Shown here: positions 14,094-20,790 of the stretch, piece after piece | Position numbering within the stretch: position 1 is the first letter of the stretch | How the letters are laid out: each line of letters opens with the position of its first letter | Assembly: GCA_934623455.1 (NCBI GenBank) | Contig: CAKTVK010000030.1 | Span: 1-20,790 of the forward strand | Source: an uncultured Eggerthellaceae bacterium | GTDB taxonomy: Bacteria; Actinomycetota; Coriobacteriia; Coriobacteriales; Eggerthellaceae | Direction: 5' to 3' | DNA: 20,790 nt | Made by a program: the position numbers and the translations under genes | Notes under the pieces: model-generated | What the model was told of the DNA's origin: nothing | Databases searched by the model: none | The model's input: the letters and a program-made list of their open reading frames with translations, nothing else

Positions 14094-14122
14094 TTGTATG
14101 AGCTGGGTATTTCGTGTAATAT
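14094..14122 (+). promoter_or_regulatory. Promoter of the mihF-gmk-rpoZ unit
   Basis: TTGTAT (14094-14099) and TAATAT (14117-14122) are separated by 17 bases, a standard housekeeping promoter geometry. Transcription should start near 14129, giving a leader of about 90 bases before mihF. This is the best-formed -35/-10 pair in the window. Confidence 0.65.
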
Positions 14123-14220
14123 CTAGATTTGCATTCTTGAGGCGGCATCACAGAACGTCTCGCAGAAGTAATAGGCGGGTTGAATTTTGCCCGTGAGATA
14201 ATTTGAAAAAGGAGATTAGA

Positions 14221-14529
14221 ATGGCAATTCCTCAGTTGACTCCCGAAGAGCGCGCGCAGGCATTGGAAAAGGCTAAGCAGGCTCGCGCAAAGCGTGCAGA
14301 AATTCGTGAGCAGCTTAAGTCGGGCGCTCTTACTCTTGCGGAAGTCATCGCCATGAAAGATGATGAAATCGTTGGTCGTATGAAGGTTTCCACTCTTATC
14401 GAGACCCTTCCTGGCTATGGCAAGGCCAAGGCCGAGAAGATCATGACCGAACTCAACATTGCCGATAGCCGCCGTCTTCGCGGTTTAGGTGAGCGCCAGC
14501 AGGCTGCGCTTCTGGAGCGTTTGGGCTAA
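14221..14529 (+). CDS. mihF: Actinobacterial integration host factor
   Basis: A nucleoid-associated DNA-binding protein of the actinobacterial type (mIHF/sIHF), unrelated in fold to E. coli IHF. The 102-residue protein has a charged N-terminal helix (residues about 8-32) and a C-terminal helix-two-turn-helix: LPGYGKAKAEKIM followed by the highly characteristic ADSRRLRGLGERQ. These match the mycobacterial protein closely from memory. The start is ATG at 14221, with AAAAAGGAG six bases upstream; a TTG six codons earlier overlaps that site and is rejected. It stands directly before gmk and rpoZ, the usual arrangement in Actinobacteria, and is the best taxonomic marker in the window. Confidence 0.95.
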   Translation: MAIPQLTPEERAQALEKAKQARAKRAEIREQLKSGALTLAEVIAMKDDEIVGRMKVSTLIETLPGYGKAKAEKIMTELNIADSRRLRGLGERQQAALLERLG

Positions 14530-14531
14530 TC

Positions 14532-15080
14532 GTGCCTTCTAAGCTTTATGTAATTTCAGGGCCATCGGGTGCCGGTAAAGGCACCTTGGTGGCTCGTCTT
14601 GCGCAGGAACTTCCCTCTATTTGGGTTTCGGTTTCCGCGACTACGCGTGCGCCCCGCGAAGGCGAAATTCCTGGTGTTTCGTATGTTTTCATGACGAAAG
14701 AGCAGTTTGAACAGGGAATTTCGGAAGATGGCTTCTTGGAGTGGGCTCGGTATAACGATAATTACTACGGCACACCTCTTGCACCTATCAAAGAGCACCT
14801 TGCCGCGGGAAACTCGGTTATCTTGGAGATTGAAGTTCAGGGCGCCTTTCAAGTGAAGCAACTTTTCCCCGATGCGTGCTTAGTCTTTATCGAGCCGCCG
14901 AGTATGGAAGAGTTGCGTCGTCGCCTTTCTGGTCGCGGTACTGAATCTGCTGAGGTAATTGAAGCGCGTATGAATACGGCGGAAAAAGAGATGGAACGTC
15001 GCTTCGAATACGATGTTCGTCTAGTCAACGATGACTTGGACGAAGCAACAAAAAAGCTTGTTGCTATCGTTCGGGATTAA
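14532..15080 (+). CDS. gmk: Guanylate kinase
   Basis: Phosphorylates GMP to GDP with ATP; essential in nucleotide metabolism, cytosolic. The 182 residues carry the P-loop GPSGAGKGT (10-18), the GMP-binding region SATTRAPREGE and YVFMTKEQF, EWARYNDNYYGTP, ILEIEVQGA and the lid region RRRLSGRGTES. The start is GTG at 14532, two bases after the mihF TAA, with only GGAG about 14 bases upstream, so it is probably translated by coupling to mihF. A usual-length, ordinary member of the family. Confidence 0.97.
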   Translation: MPSKLYVISGPSGAGKGTLVARLAQELPSIWVSVSATTRAPREGEIPGVSYVFMTKEQFEQGISEDGFLEWARYNDNYYGTPLAPIKEHLAAGNSVILEIEVQGAFQVKQLFPDACLVFIEPPSMEELRRRLSGRGTESAEVIEARMNTAEKEMERRFEYDVRLVNDDLDEATKKLVAIVRD

Positions 15081-15105
15081 TGTATATGATTTTGGAGCAA
15101 ATGTT

Positions 15106-15366
15106 ATGAGCTTGATTGAACCTAAAATCGATGAGCTTTTGGAACGCGCGGATAACGATCGTTTTCTGCTGTGCACCGTTGCTGCGAAGCGTGCGCGCGA
15201 CATCAACGATATGATGCGCGGTCAGCGCGATCGCGCCGCCGCTCAGTCTTTGTCGGTGCAGGTCGCTCGCGCTGCCGACAAGAAACCGCTTTCTTTGGCG
15301 TTCGCTGAAATTGCCGACGGCGATGTTTCTTACGACCCCGCCACTATCGACTTGAAGGCGAATTAA
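15106..15366 (+). CDS. rpoZ: RNA polymerase omega subunit
   Basis: A small subunit that helps assemble and stabilise the beta-prime subunit of RNA polymerase. The 86-residue protein opens with MSLIEPKIDELLE and has the family core DRFLLCTVAAKRARDIND (residues 18-35) followed by an Ala/Lys-rich region and an acidic tail. The start is ATG at 15106, with GGAG eight bases upstream; the frame runs 25 codons further back, but into the end of gmk. It belongs to the mihF-gmk unit. In many bacteria coaBC comes next; here thiI follows after 20 bases. Confidence 0.93.
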   Translation: MSLIEPKIDELLERADNDRFLLCTVAAKRARDINDMMRGQRDRAAAQSLSVQVARAADKKPLSLAFAEIADGDVSYDPATIDLKAN

Positions 15367-15386
15367 GCGTTATAGTAAGGATAAGG

Positions 15387-16583
15387 ATGGCTGATTTTCA
15401 ACGAATCTGTCTGGTCCACTATCACGAAATAGGCCTCAAAGGCAAAAATCGTGCATCTTTTGAGATGCGATTGCTGAAAAACATTGAATCGTTGCTGCGG
15501 AATTATCCCGTGGTGACGATTCAGCGCATTTCTGGGCGTCTTTGTGTCTTTCTTCGCGAAGGGACCGATTTGGATCTGCACACGCGTGTCGCGCACTTTA
15601 TTGCGACTGTTCCTGGCGTGGCGCGTGTTTCTTTTGGCTTTAAGTGTCCTCGAAGCATCGAGGATATGACTGCGGCGGGCATTGCCGCTATGAGCGAGTC
15701 GAATAATTTTGCCAGCTTCAAAGTGGCTGCACGCCGCAATCACACCGATTTTCCGGTGAACTCTATGGAAATGAACCGCATTATCGGTGGTGCTTTGAGT
15801 GACGCGTTCCCGCAGGTTAAAGTTCAAATGGTAGAGCCCGATCTAACGGTTGGCGTCGAGGTTGTGCAAGCTTCTTCGTATGTGTATGCGCACAGTATTC
15901 GCGGTATTGGCGGTTTGCCCGTTGGCAGCTCAGGGCGCGTGATGTGCCTGATGTCATCGGGAATCGATTCGCCGGTTGCACTCTGGCGCATGGCGCGCCG
16001 CGGTGCTGTTTGCATGGGCATTCATTTTTCGGGACGCCCGCAGACATCGGATACCAGTGAATACCTGGTGGACGATATCGCACACGTTCTTGAGAAAACG
16101 GGCTGCATTGCGCGTGTTTACGTGGTGCCGTTCGGTGATTACCAACGCGAGATTTCGCTTAAGGTGCCGCCGCGCTTACGTATTATCATGTATCGTCGCC
16201 TTATGTTCAAAATCGCTGAACAGCTTGCGCGTAAAGTGCATGCTGGTGCGCTGGTAACGGGCGAGAGCTTGGGACAAGTTGCGTCTCAGACGCTTGAGAA
16301 TATTCGTGCGACCGATGCTGCTGTTGAGATGCCGGTGTTCAGGCCGCTTATCGGCACCGATAAGATTGAGATTATCGATGAGGCGCAAAAACTCGGTACG
16401 TTCGAGATCTCGTCACAGGATGCACCGGATTGCTGCACGCTCTTTATGCCGCGCAGCCCCGAGACGCATGCGAAACTTGAGGACGTTTTAGAGGCTGAAG
16501 CGCTGTTACCGCTTGATGAGTGGATTCCTGAAATTATGAGTAAAATCGAACGTCATGATTACGATTGCCCCGCGTGCAAGTAG
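15387..16583 (+). CDS. thiI: tRNA 4-thiouridine synthetase ThiI
   Basis: Adenylates U8 of tRNA and inserts sulfur to make 4-thiouridine; in some bacteria it also supplies sulfur for thiamine. The 398 residues show an N-terminal ferredoxin-like segment (LVHYHEIGLKGKNR, 9-22), a THUMP domain (about 60-165), and the PP-loop SSGIDSP (190-196). Two adjacent cysteines follow in APDCCTLFMP (C349, C350). There is no C-terminal rhodanese domain, so sulfur should come directly from a cysteine desulfurase, as in Bacillus-type ThiI. The protein ends in CPACK, a CxxC at the extreme C-terminus. The ATG at 15387 has TAAGGATAAGG directly upstream and lies 20 bases after rpoZ, in the same transcription unit by spacing. 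Confidence 0.93.
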   Translation: MADFQRICLVHYHEIGLKGKNRASFEMRLLKNIESLLRNYPVVTIQRISGRLCVFLREGTDLDLHTRVAHFIATVPGVARVSFGFKCPRSIEDMTAAGIAAMSESNNFASFKVAARRNHTDFPVNSMEMNRIIGGALSDAFPQVKVQMVEPDLTVGVEVVQASSYVYAHSIRGIGGLPVGSSGRVMCLMSSGIDSPVALWRMARRGAVCMGIHFSGRPQTSDTSEYLVDDIAHVLEKTGCIARVYVVPFGDYQREISLKVPPRLRIIMYRRLMFKIAEQLARKVHAGALVTGESLGQVASQTLENIRATDAAVEMPVFRPLIGTDKIEIIDEAQKLGTFEISSQDAPDCCTLFMPRSPETHAKLEDVLEAEALLPLDEWIPEIMSKIERHDYDCPACK

Positions 16584-16602
16584 TTTCGAGCGTTTGTCAA
16601 CT

Positions 16603-16664
16603 TTTTGATAGCGAAAAAGCCTGATTGGATAGCATTTTGATGGCGTTTCGGGCTGTTTTGATGG
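16603..16664. repeat. Three TTTTGATRG direct repeats upstream of comEA
   Basis: TTTTGATAGCG (16603-16613), TTTTGATGGCG (16635-16645) and TTTTGATGG (16656-16664) have start-to-start spacings of 32 and 21 bases, near three and two helical turns. They could be binding sites on one face of the DNA. A weak promoter (TTGATA 16605-16610, TAGCAT 16630-16635, 19-base spacer) overlaps the first repeat. No protein has been matched to the motif. Confidence 0.5.
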
Positions 16665-16674
16665 TTTTTTGTCA

Positions 16675-16724
16675 ATATGCCGCTCTATCCTTTCCCCGTC
16701 ATGAAGGAAAGGGGAGCGGCATAT
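16675..16724 (+). promoter_or_regulatory. Stem-loop pairing the comEA ribosome-binding site and start codon
   Basis: An 11-bp perfect outer stem (16675-16685 with 16714-16724) and a 7-bp inner stem CCTTTCC/GGAAAGG (16689-16695 with 16706-16712) are separated by a small internal loop (TAT opposite one G). The end loop is ten bases. The 3' arm holds the Shine-Dalgarno AAAGGGGAG (16708-16716) and the A and T of the comEA ATG (16723-16725). No T-run follows, so it is not an intrinsic terminator. If transcribed, it should hide the start of translation until melted. Confidence 0.75.
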
Positions 16725-17409
16725 GTTTTCTCTGTTTAAAAGATTCCGAGCGAAGTTAGTTCGCTTCGGTCGTAAAAATGAACCTCGAATAAAAGTTGTC
16801 GCAGGCATTTTGGCTGTATTGGCGCTCTTTGCATTTGGCTTCTTCGGTACGGCAAATGCTCAAAATAGCGTGCTTGTCAAAGCGAATGGTACCGTTGAGG
16901 GCGTGGCGGTTTCATCTGGTGTTTCTGCGTCCAACAATGTAGATGGTACTGACTCGAATCAGGGTAAAGATGCAGATGAGAAAGATGAAAAGCAGCTCTG
17001 CGTGTACATCTGCGGCCAAGTAGCGGCACCGGGCGTGTATTATGTGGGGCAAGGTGCCCGCGTGTGCGATGTTGTTGAGTGCGCCCAAGGTTTTCTTGAA
17101 AACGCATCGCTTGAATCGCTTAATCTTGCGCGCCCCGTAAGTGACGGAGAGCAGATAATCGTCCGGGCGATGGATGAGGTATCCTCTGATTCGACAGATA
17201 GCAGCAATGTCTCCTCGCAGCTTGTTAACATCAATACGGCAAGTGCTACTCAACTTGAGCAAATACCGGGAATCGGCGCCGCATTCGCTCAGCGCATTAT
17301 CAGCTATCGTGATAAACAGGGATCATTCAAGACGGTTGATGAGTTGAAAAACGTATCAGGCATTGGCGATAAAAAACTGGAATCGATTCGTGCCTACGTT
17401 TGCGTGTAG
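16723..17409 (+). CDS. comEA: ComEA-type DNA receptor for competence
   Basis: A membrane-anchored extracellular protein that binds double-stranded DNA and delivers it to ComEC. The 228 residues show a basic N-terminus, one membrane anchor (about 24-46), and a Ser/Asn/Asp-rich linker (about 60-90). Then come an SLBB domain starting LCVYICGQVAAPGVYYVG (92 to about 148) and two helix-hairpin-helix motifs, INTASATQLEQIPGIG and DELKNVSGIG (170-215), for DNA. Three cysteines lie in or near the SLBB domain and one near the C-terminus. The ATG at 16723 has GGGGAG six bases upstream, but that site is within a strong stem-loop. comEC starts six bases after the stop. Confidence 0.94.
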   Translation: MFSLFKRFRAKLVRFGRKNEPRIKVVAGILAVLALFAFGFFGTANAQNSVLVKANGTVEGVAVSSGVSASNNVDGTDSNQGKDADEKDEKQLCVYICGQVAAPGVYYVGQGARVCDVVECAQGFLENASLESLNLARPVSDGEQIIVRAMDEVSSDSTDSSNVSSQLVNINTASATQLEQIPGIGAAFAQRIISYRDKQGSFKTVDELKNVSGIGDKKLESIRAYVCV

Positions 17410-17415
17410 CACATT

Positions 17416-19836
17416 ATGCTCGAAATCAATCAGGGGTTTTGCGTTGACCCCGTAGCGAAACGCATGCGCCTTTCACCTGTTTTGCTGCTGGCACTTGTGT
17501 TTTGGACAAGTTGCGCTGTGTCTTTTGAGACAGCGCGCGGCATGGAGGCAGCACAGCTGTTTCTGCTTGGCTCTTACGGCGCTGCTTTGGCGTTTTGCGC
17601 CGCCTTTTACGCAATAAAGATTAGCGTTGCGAATGCCAAGTTTTTCGTTTTCGCCGTTTCAATGTTGCTTGCTGGCGTTACCTGCTCTTTTGCGGGCGCA
17701 ATTGGCATCGAGCATGCTTGCGAACAATTTGGGGTGAGTGGTAAAAGCGAATCGGCTCAACAAGAGCTCTCGTTCTTCGTCTTGAACGACGCCCAAGAAA
17801 GTTCCTACGGTGTTTCTGCCGAATGCTTAACGAAAACCCCCGATGGAAGCGTCGCTAAGGTGCGCCTTTATGCGAAAAAGGGAAATCAGTTTTTCTATGG
17901 CCAATGCGTGACTGCGCAAGTTGCTGTTTCGTTGCCAAAAGAATCCCAGGAATCTGCGTACTGGTCAAAAGGAATTGCCGCAAAAGCAGACGTAAAAAGC
18001 GTGGGTGACGTTTCATGGGTAACGCCTTTCGCGGAAAAGCGTGCATTATTTATTCAAAATGTGAGCGAAAGACTCGGGGAGTCTTCGCAGACCGGCTTAC
18101 TGTTGGCGCTTGCTTGCGGGTATCGCGGGCTTTTGCAAGAGGGATCGCTCTATCGCGATTTTCAAGTAGCGGGTTTAGCTCATATTGTTGCCGTAAGCGG
18201 TGCTCATTTGAGCTTGGCCATAGCGTTTGTGACCGTTTTGTTTTCGCGTTTACACGTAAAGCGAAGGTATCAAGCGCTGTTGTCGGTGCTGCTTGTTGTG
18301 CTGTTTCTTTTCGTGTGTGCGTTTCCCATTTCGGCGTTTCGTGCCGCCTTTATGTCTCTTTTGGCGTGCCTGTCATTTTTCGCGCGAAGAAGAGCCGCCT
18401 CGCAAAATGCTTTAGCGCTCTGCATCTTCACGTGCCTTTTAGCTGATCCTGCAATTTCCGTTTCCGCTTCGTTTGCGTTATCGGCACTTTCCACGCTGGG
18501 TATCATTGTGTTCGTACCGTTTTTCACCAGGTCATTGGGTAGAACAAAGCAGAGAACCTTTTCATCGAAAGCAGAAGCGTTCGTCAAAGAAAGCGTTTCC
18601 CTTACGCTTTCGGCAAGCATCGCAACGCTTCCTTTGTCTGCCGCGCTTTTTGCACAGGTTTCACTTATCGCTCCGCTTTCAAACGTTTTGCTCGGCTTGC
18701 TTTTCACGCCGCTTTGTATCAGCGCGCTGTCATGTCAAGTCCTCTTTCTGGCATTCGGCTTTTTGCCGGGTGTGATTCTTGCGGTTTGCCAGGGGTTATG
18801 CAGGGTTTTCTCTTCATTGGTGAGCATTCTTGCAGCATTTCCTTATGCGGCGATTCCCGCTGAATTGCCAATTGCGTTCGCTCTTGTCTTAAGCGCTTTG
18901 CTGTTTATCGGCATTATTTCCTTGCAACGAGGAGCACTTGCGCACGTGATTTCAAATCTCCAAGGTGCTCAGAAAACAAGCCCGCAACGAAAGCTGCTTT
19001 TCTGCGGCGCGTTTGCGGCGATTGTTTTGACTGCGATTGTTGTTTCAGCGGGAAGAAGTGGTGAAATTTATTTAGCTGCGCTCGACGTGGGTCAAGGGGA
19101 TGCGTTATTGCTCCGTGACGGAAAAACGGCGATGCTTGTTGATACGGGCAATCAGGATACACAGCTCAAACGAGAGCTCGCGAAGAAAGGCATTCGGCGG
19201 CTTGATGCGGTGTTTATCACGCATCCCGATAATGATCACTGCGGTTCTCTCCCGGCGCTTTTGAGTGTGGTGCAAGTGGAAAAAGGATGCGTGCCCGCAC
19301 CGATGATTACATGCGCTTGTGAGAAATGCGCGGGTGTTCGGGATGTTTTTCGTGCTGCCAGCGTGCCCTTGGTTGGAATGGAGGTGGGTGATTCAATCTG
19401 CGCAAATCACGTTTCGGTGACGATGGTTTGGCCGTATGTTTACGCTCAGGAAGGAGGAAACCAGGACAGTCTTTGCTTGAGCGTGACAGTTGATATGGAT
19501 GGTGATAGCGCGATTGATTATACGGCGCTTCTCGTGGGTGATGCTGAACGTGAAACGCTTGAGTGCATGATAGAGCAGAGGCTTATTGGCAAGGCGGACG
19601 TTTTCAAAGTAGGTCATCATGGTTCTGCGGTATCTTGCGACCAAGATGTTCTTGACGTAATCTCGCCGCGCATTGCCCTATTAAGCGTTGGCGCGTATAA
19701 CCGCTACGGCCATCCTAATACAGAGGTTCTCTCGCTGCTTGAAGCGAATCAAGTCGTGTCGGCAAGAACCGATGAGCAAGGAACAATTACCTGTTTCTTT
19801 GAGAAAGAAGGCATACGGGTGACAACAAGCGGATAA
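17416..19836 (+). CDS. comEC: ComEC/Rec2 DNA-uptake channel
   Basis: A polytopic membrane protein thought to form the pore that takes single-stranded DNA into the cytoplasm. The 806 residues comprise N-terminal helices with a soluble DUF4131-like region, the Competence domain with many membrane segments and the conserved VSGAHLSL (260-267), and a C-terminal metallo-beta-lactamase-like domain. The latter starts at LDVGQGDALLL, has metal motif HPDNDH (603-608) and later GHHGS (H734-H735), and may degrade the second strand. Between the metal motifs is a cysteine group (C625, C633, C635, C638; CxCxxC) that I do not recognise as usual. The ATG at 17416 lacks a clear ribosome-binding site, so translation probably depends on comEA. 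The gene looks intact. Confidence 0.95.
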   Translation: MLEINQGFCVDPVAKRMRLSPVLLLALVFWTSCAVSFETARGMEAAQLFLLGSYGAALAFCAAFYAIKISVANAKFFVFAVSMLLAGVTCSFAGAIGIEHACEQFGVSGKSESAQQELSFFVLNDAQESSYGVSAECLTKTPDGSVAKVRLYAKKGNQFFYGQCVTAQVAVSLPKESQESAYWSKGIAAKADVKSVGDVSWVTPFAEKRALFIQNVSERLGESSQTGLLLALACGYRGLLQEGSLYRDFQVAGLAHIVAVSGAHLSLAIAFVTVLFSRLHVKRRYQALLSVLLVVLFLFVCAFPISAFRAAFMSLLACLSFFARRRAASQNALALCIFTCLLADPAISVSASFALSALSTLGIIVFVPFFTRSLGRTKQRTFSSKAEAFVKESVSLTLSASIATLPLSAALFAQVSLIAPLSNVLLGLLFTPLCISALSCQVLFLAFGFLPGVILAVCQGLCRVFSSLVSILAAFPYAAIPAELPIAFALVLSALLFIGIISLQRGALAHVISNLQGAQKTSPQRKLLFCGAFAAIVLTAIVVSAGRSGEIYLAALDVGQGDALLLRDGKTAMLVDTGNQDTQLKRELAKKGIRRLDAVFITHPDNDHCGSLPALLSVVQVEKGCVPAPMITCACEKCAGVRDVFRAASVPLVGMEVGDSICANHVSVTMVWPYVYAQEGGNQDSLCLSVTVDMDGDSAIDYTALLVGDAERETLECMIEQRLIGKADVFKVGHHGSAVSCDQDVLDVISPRIALLSVGAYNRYGHPNTEVLSLLEANQVVSARTDEQGTITCFFEKEGIRVTTSG

Positions 19837-19839
19837 AAT
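19834..19839 (+). promoter_or_regulatory. Candidate -10 box for a leaderless holA transcript
   Basis: TAAAAT overlaps the comEC stop codon and is followed by exactly six bases before the holA ATG, which would place the transcription start on the A of the ATG. No -35 element is evident and no Shine-Dalgarno lies before holA. Confidence 0.4.
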
Positions 19840-19845
19840 AGCAGC

Positions 19846-20790
19846 ATGGCAAAAGAAACAAACATATTACCGATTCATCTTGCGGTAGGAGATGACGACC
19901 TTAAGCGCGCAGAAGTGCTCGACCGCTTGAAGGCGCGCATGGAACGCGAAGACGACCTGTCCTTCGACTGCGATGATTTCGATGGCGAAACGTGCACTGG
20001 TGCAGATATCGTTGCGGCATGTGAGACGATTCCCTTCATGGCGGCTCGCCGTCTTGTTCTGGTGCGCAACGGGCATAAGTTAAGAAAAGCCGATCAAGAC
20101 GCCCTGACCGATTATGCAAAATCACCCAGCGAGACAACGGTTTTGGCGCTCTCGTTTGAGAAACTTGCGAAAAATACGAAACTCTATAAGGCGATTTCCG
20201 CTTTGGGAAAAACAGCTATTATCGATTGCACGCTGTCAAAAGGGCGCGAGTTGCAGCGGAAAGTTGCCGCTATGGCTACTGCGCACGGTGCGGTTATGGA
20301 TGATGCTGCCGCTGCGCTCCTTATTGAGTATGTGGGTACCGATACCATTTTTCTTGACAACGAAGTTGAAAAGATTGCTCTTATTTGTGCTGATAAACAG
20401 CGTATTACCGCAGCCGATGTCAAAGAATATGCGGAAGCAACCGCCGATGCGAAACCTTGGAAATTTCTTGAGCCTTTTTCCGATCGCAATTTGGTTGCTT
20501 CGCTGCAATGGCTTGATTCCGCGCGTGGTGTTTCGCCTCATGCGCTTGTGCCGCAATGCGCACAGCGTCTCCGTGAGCTTATGTGCGTGAAGTCCATTGA
20601 AGCACGTGGCGCTGGTCAAGCAGCTCTTCTTTCCGAATTGGGGTATTCGTCTGCGGAATCGTGGAAGATCAAGAATCATACTCGCTATGCACGAAGGTTT
20701 TCTTCAGACGAATTAAGAAGCGCGCTTATTGCCTTGCGCGATACGGAGCAAGCTATGAAATCGGGCGCACAGCCTGATGAAGCATTTCGT
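19846..20790 (+). CDS. holA: DNA polymerase III delta subunit, 3'-truncated
   Basis: The clamp-loader delta subunit, which opens the sliding clamp and helps load it onto DNA. From ATG at 19846 the frame is open for 315 codons to the last base of the window without a stop. The N-terminus has ILPIHLAVGDDDLKRAEVLD, the start of the P-loop-like but degenerate delta domain I, then FMAARRLVLVRNGHKLRK. Further on are LLIEYVGTDTIFLDNEVEK (the family's L-x-x-x-x-G-x-D-x-x-x-L-x-N-E-x-x-K pattern) and AKPWKFLEPFSDRN. comEC followed by holA is a common bacterial order, which supports the call. There is no ribosome-binding site before the ATG. An overlapping 158-codon frame at 20114-20590 is a shadow of this gene. 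Only a short C-terminal part should be missing. Confidence 0.92.
   Translation, partial: MAKETNILPIHLAVGDDDLKRAEVLDRLKARMEREDDLSFDCDDFDGETCTGADIVAACETIPFMAARRLVLVRNGHKLRKADQDALTDYAKSPSETTVLALSFEKLAKNTKLYKAISALGKTAIIDCTLSKGRELQRKVAAMATAHGAVMDDAAAALLIEYVGTDTIFLDNEVEKIALICADKQRITAADVKEYAEATADAKPWKFLEPFSDRNLVASLQWLDSARGVSPHALVPQCAQRLRELMCVKSIEARGAGQAALLSELGYSSAESWKIKNHTRYARRFSSDELRSALIALRDTEQAMKSGAQPDEAFR

Noticed and set aside
20114..20590. A 158-codon plus-strand frame near the window end
   Set aside because: It overlaps the holA frame, which is open from 19846 to the last base and has clear family character.
1..20790. Mobile elements, prophage, CRISPR arrays or a new defence system
   Set aside because: All genes are recognisable housekeeping, transport, metal-resistance or competence genes in one orientation; there are no transposase or integrase motifs and no spaced repeats of CRISPR type.

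Overview
The window looks like a chromosomal segment of an actinobacterium of the class Coriobacteriia (Eggerthellaceae-like). The evidence is an actinobacterial-type integration host factor next to gmk and rpoZ, a membrane pyrophosphatase, moderate GC by eye, and an anaerobe-type pyrimidine operon with the flavin/iron-sulfur PyrK-PyrD pair. The genus cannot be fixed from the sequence alone. Every gene I accept is on the + strand. I see no mobile element, rRNA, tRNA or CRISPR array, and no gene-free stretch longer than about 300 bases.

Layout. 1-1696: 3' part of an ion-pumping membrane pyrophosphatase (hppA), closed by a strong terminator. 1779-2939: a stem-loop and an isolated methionine-salvage isomerase (mtnA). 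3036-4105: an HD-domain dNTP triphosphohydrolase (dgt) and a hairpin. 4266-5432: azlC-azlD amino-acid exporter pair, with a -10 box so close to the GTG start that the message is probably leaderless. 5455-8425: copper module csoR-copA-copZ, with a 7-3-7 palindrome typical of CsoR operators lying over its promoter. 8581-14055: de novo pyrimidine operon pyrR-pyrB-pyrC-pyrK-pyrD-pyrF, preceded by a PyrR-binding RNA hairpin and a transcription attenuator; carAB and pyrE are not here. 14094-16583: mihF-gmk-rpoZ-thiI (nucleoid protein, GMP kinase, RNA polymerase omega, tRNA 4-thiouridine synthase). 16603-19836: DNA-uptake genes comEA-comEC. 19846 to the window end: holA (DNA polymerase III delta), cut off by the window edge.

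How the parts work together. Copper is sensed by CsoR, exported by CopA and handed over by CopZ. PyrR reads UMP/UTP and controls its own operon through the leader RNA. ComEA binds incoming DNA outside the membrane and ComEC forms the channel. The most unusual material is regulatory. A long stem-loop pairs the ribosome-binding site and start codon of comEA. Upstream of it are three TTTTGATRG direct repeats spaced 32 and 21 bp apart, close to whole helical turns. A second possible leaderless start, for holA, has its -10 box built over the comEC stop codon. No wholly new multi-gene system is evident; the comEA control region is the best candidate for something undescribed.
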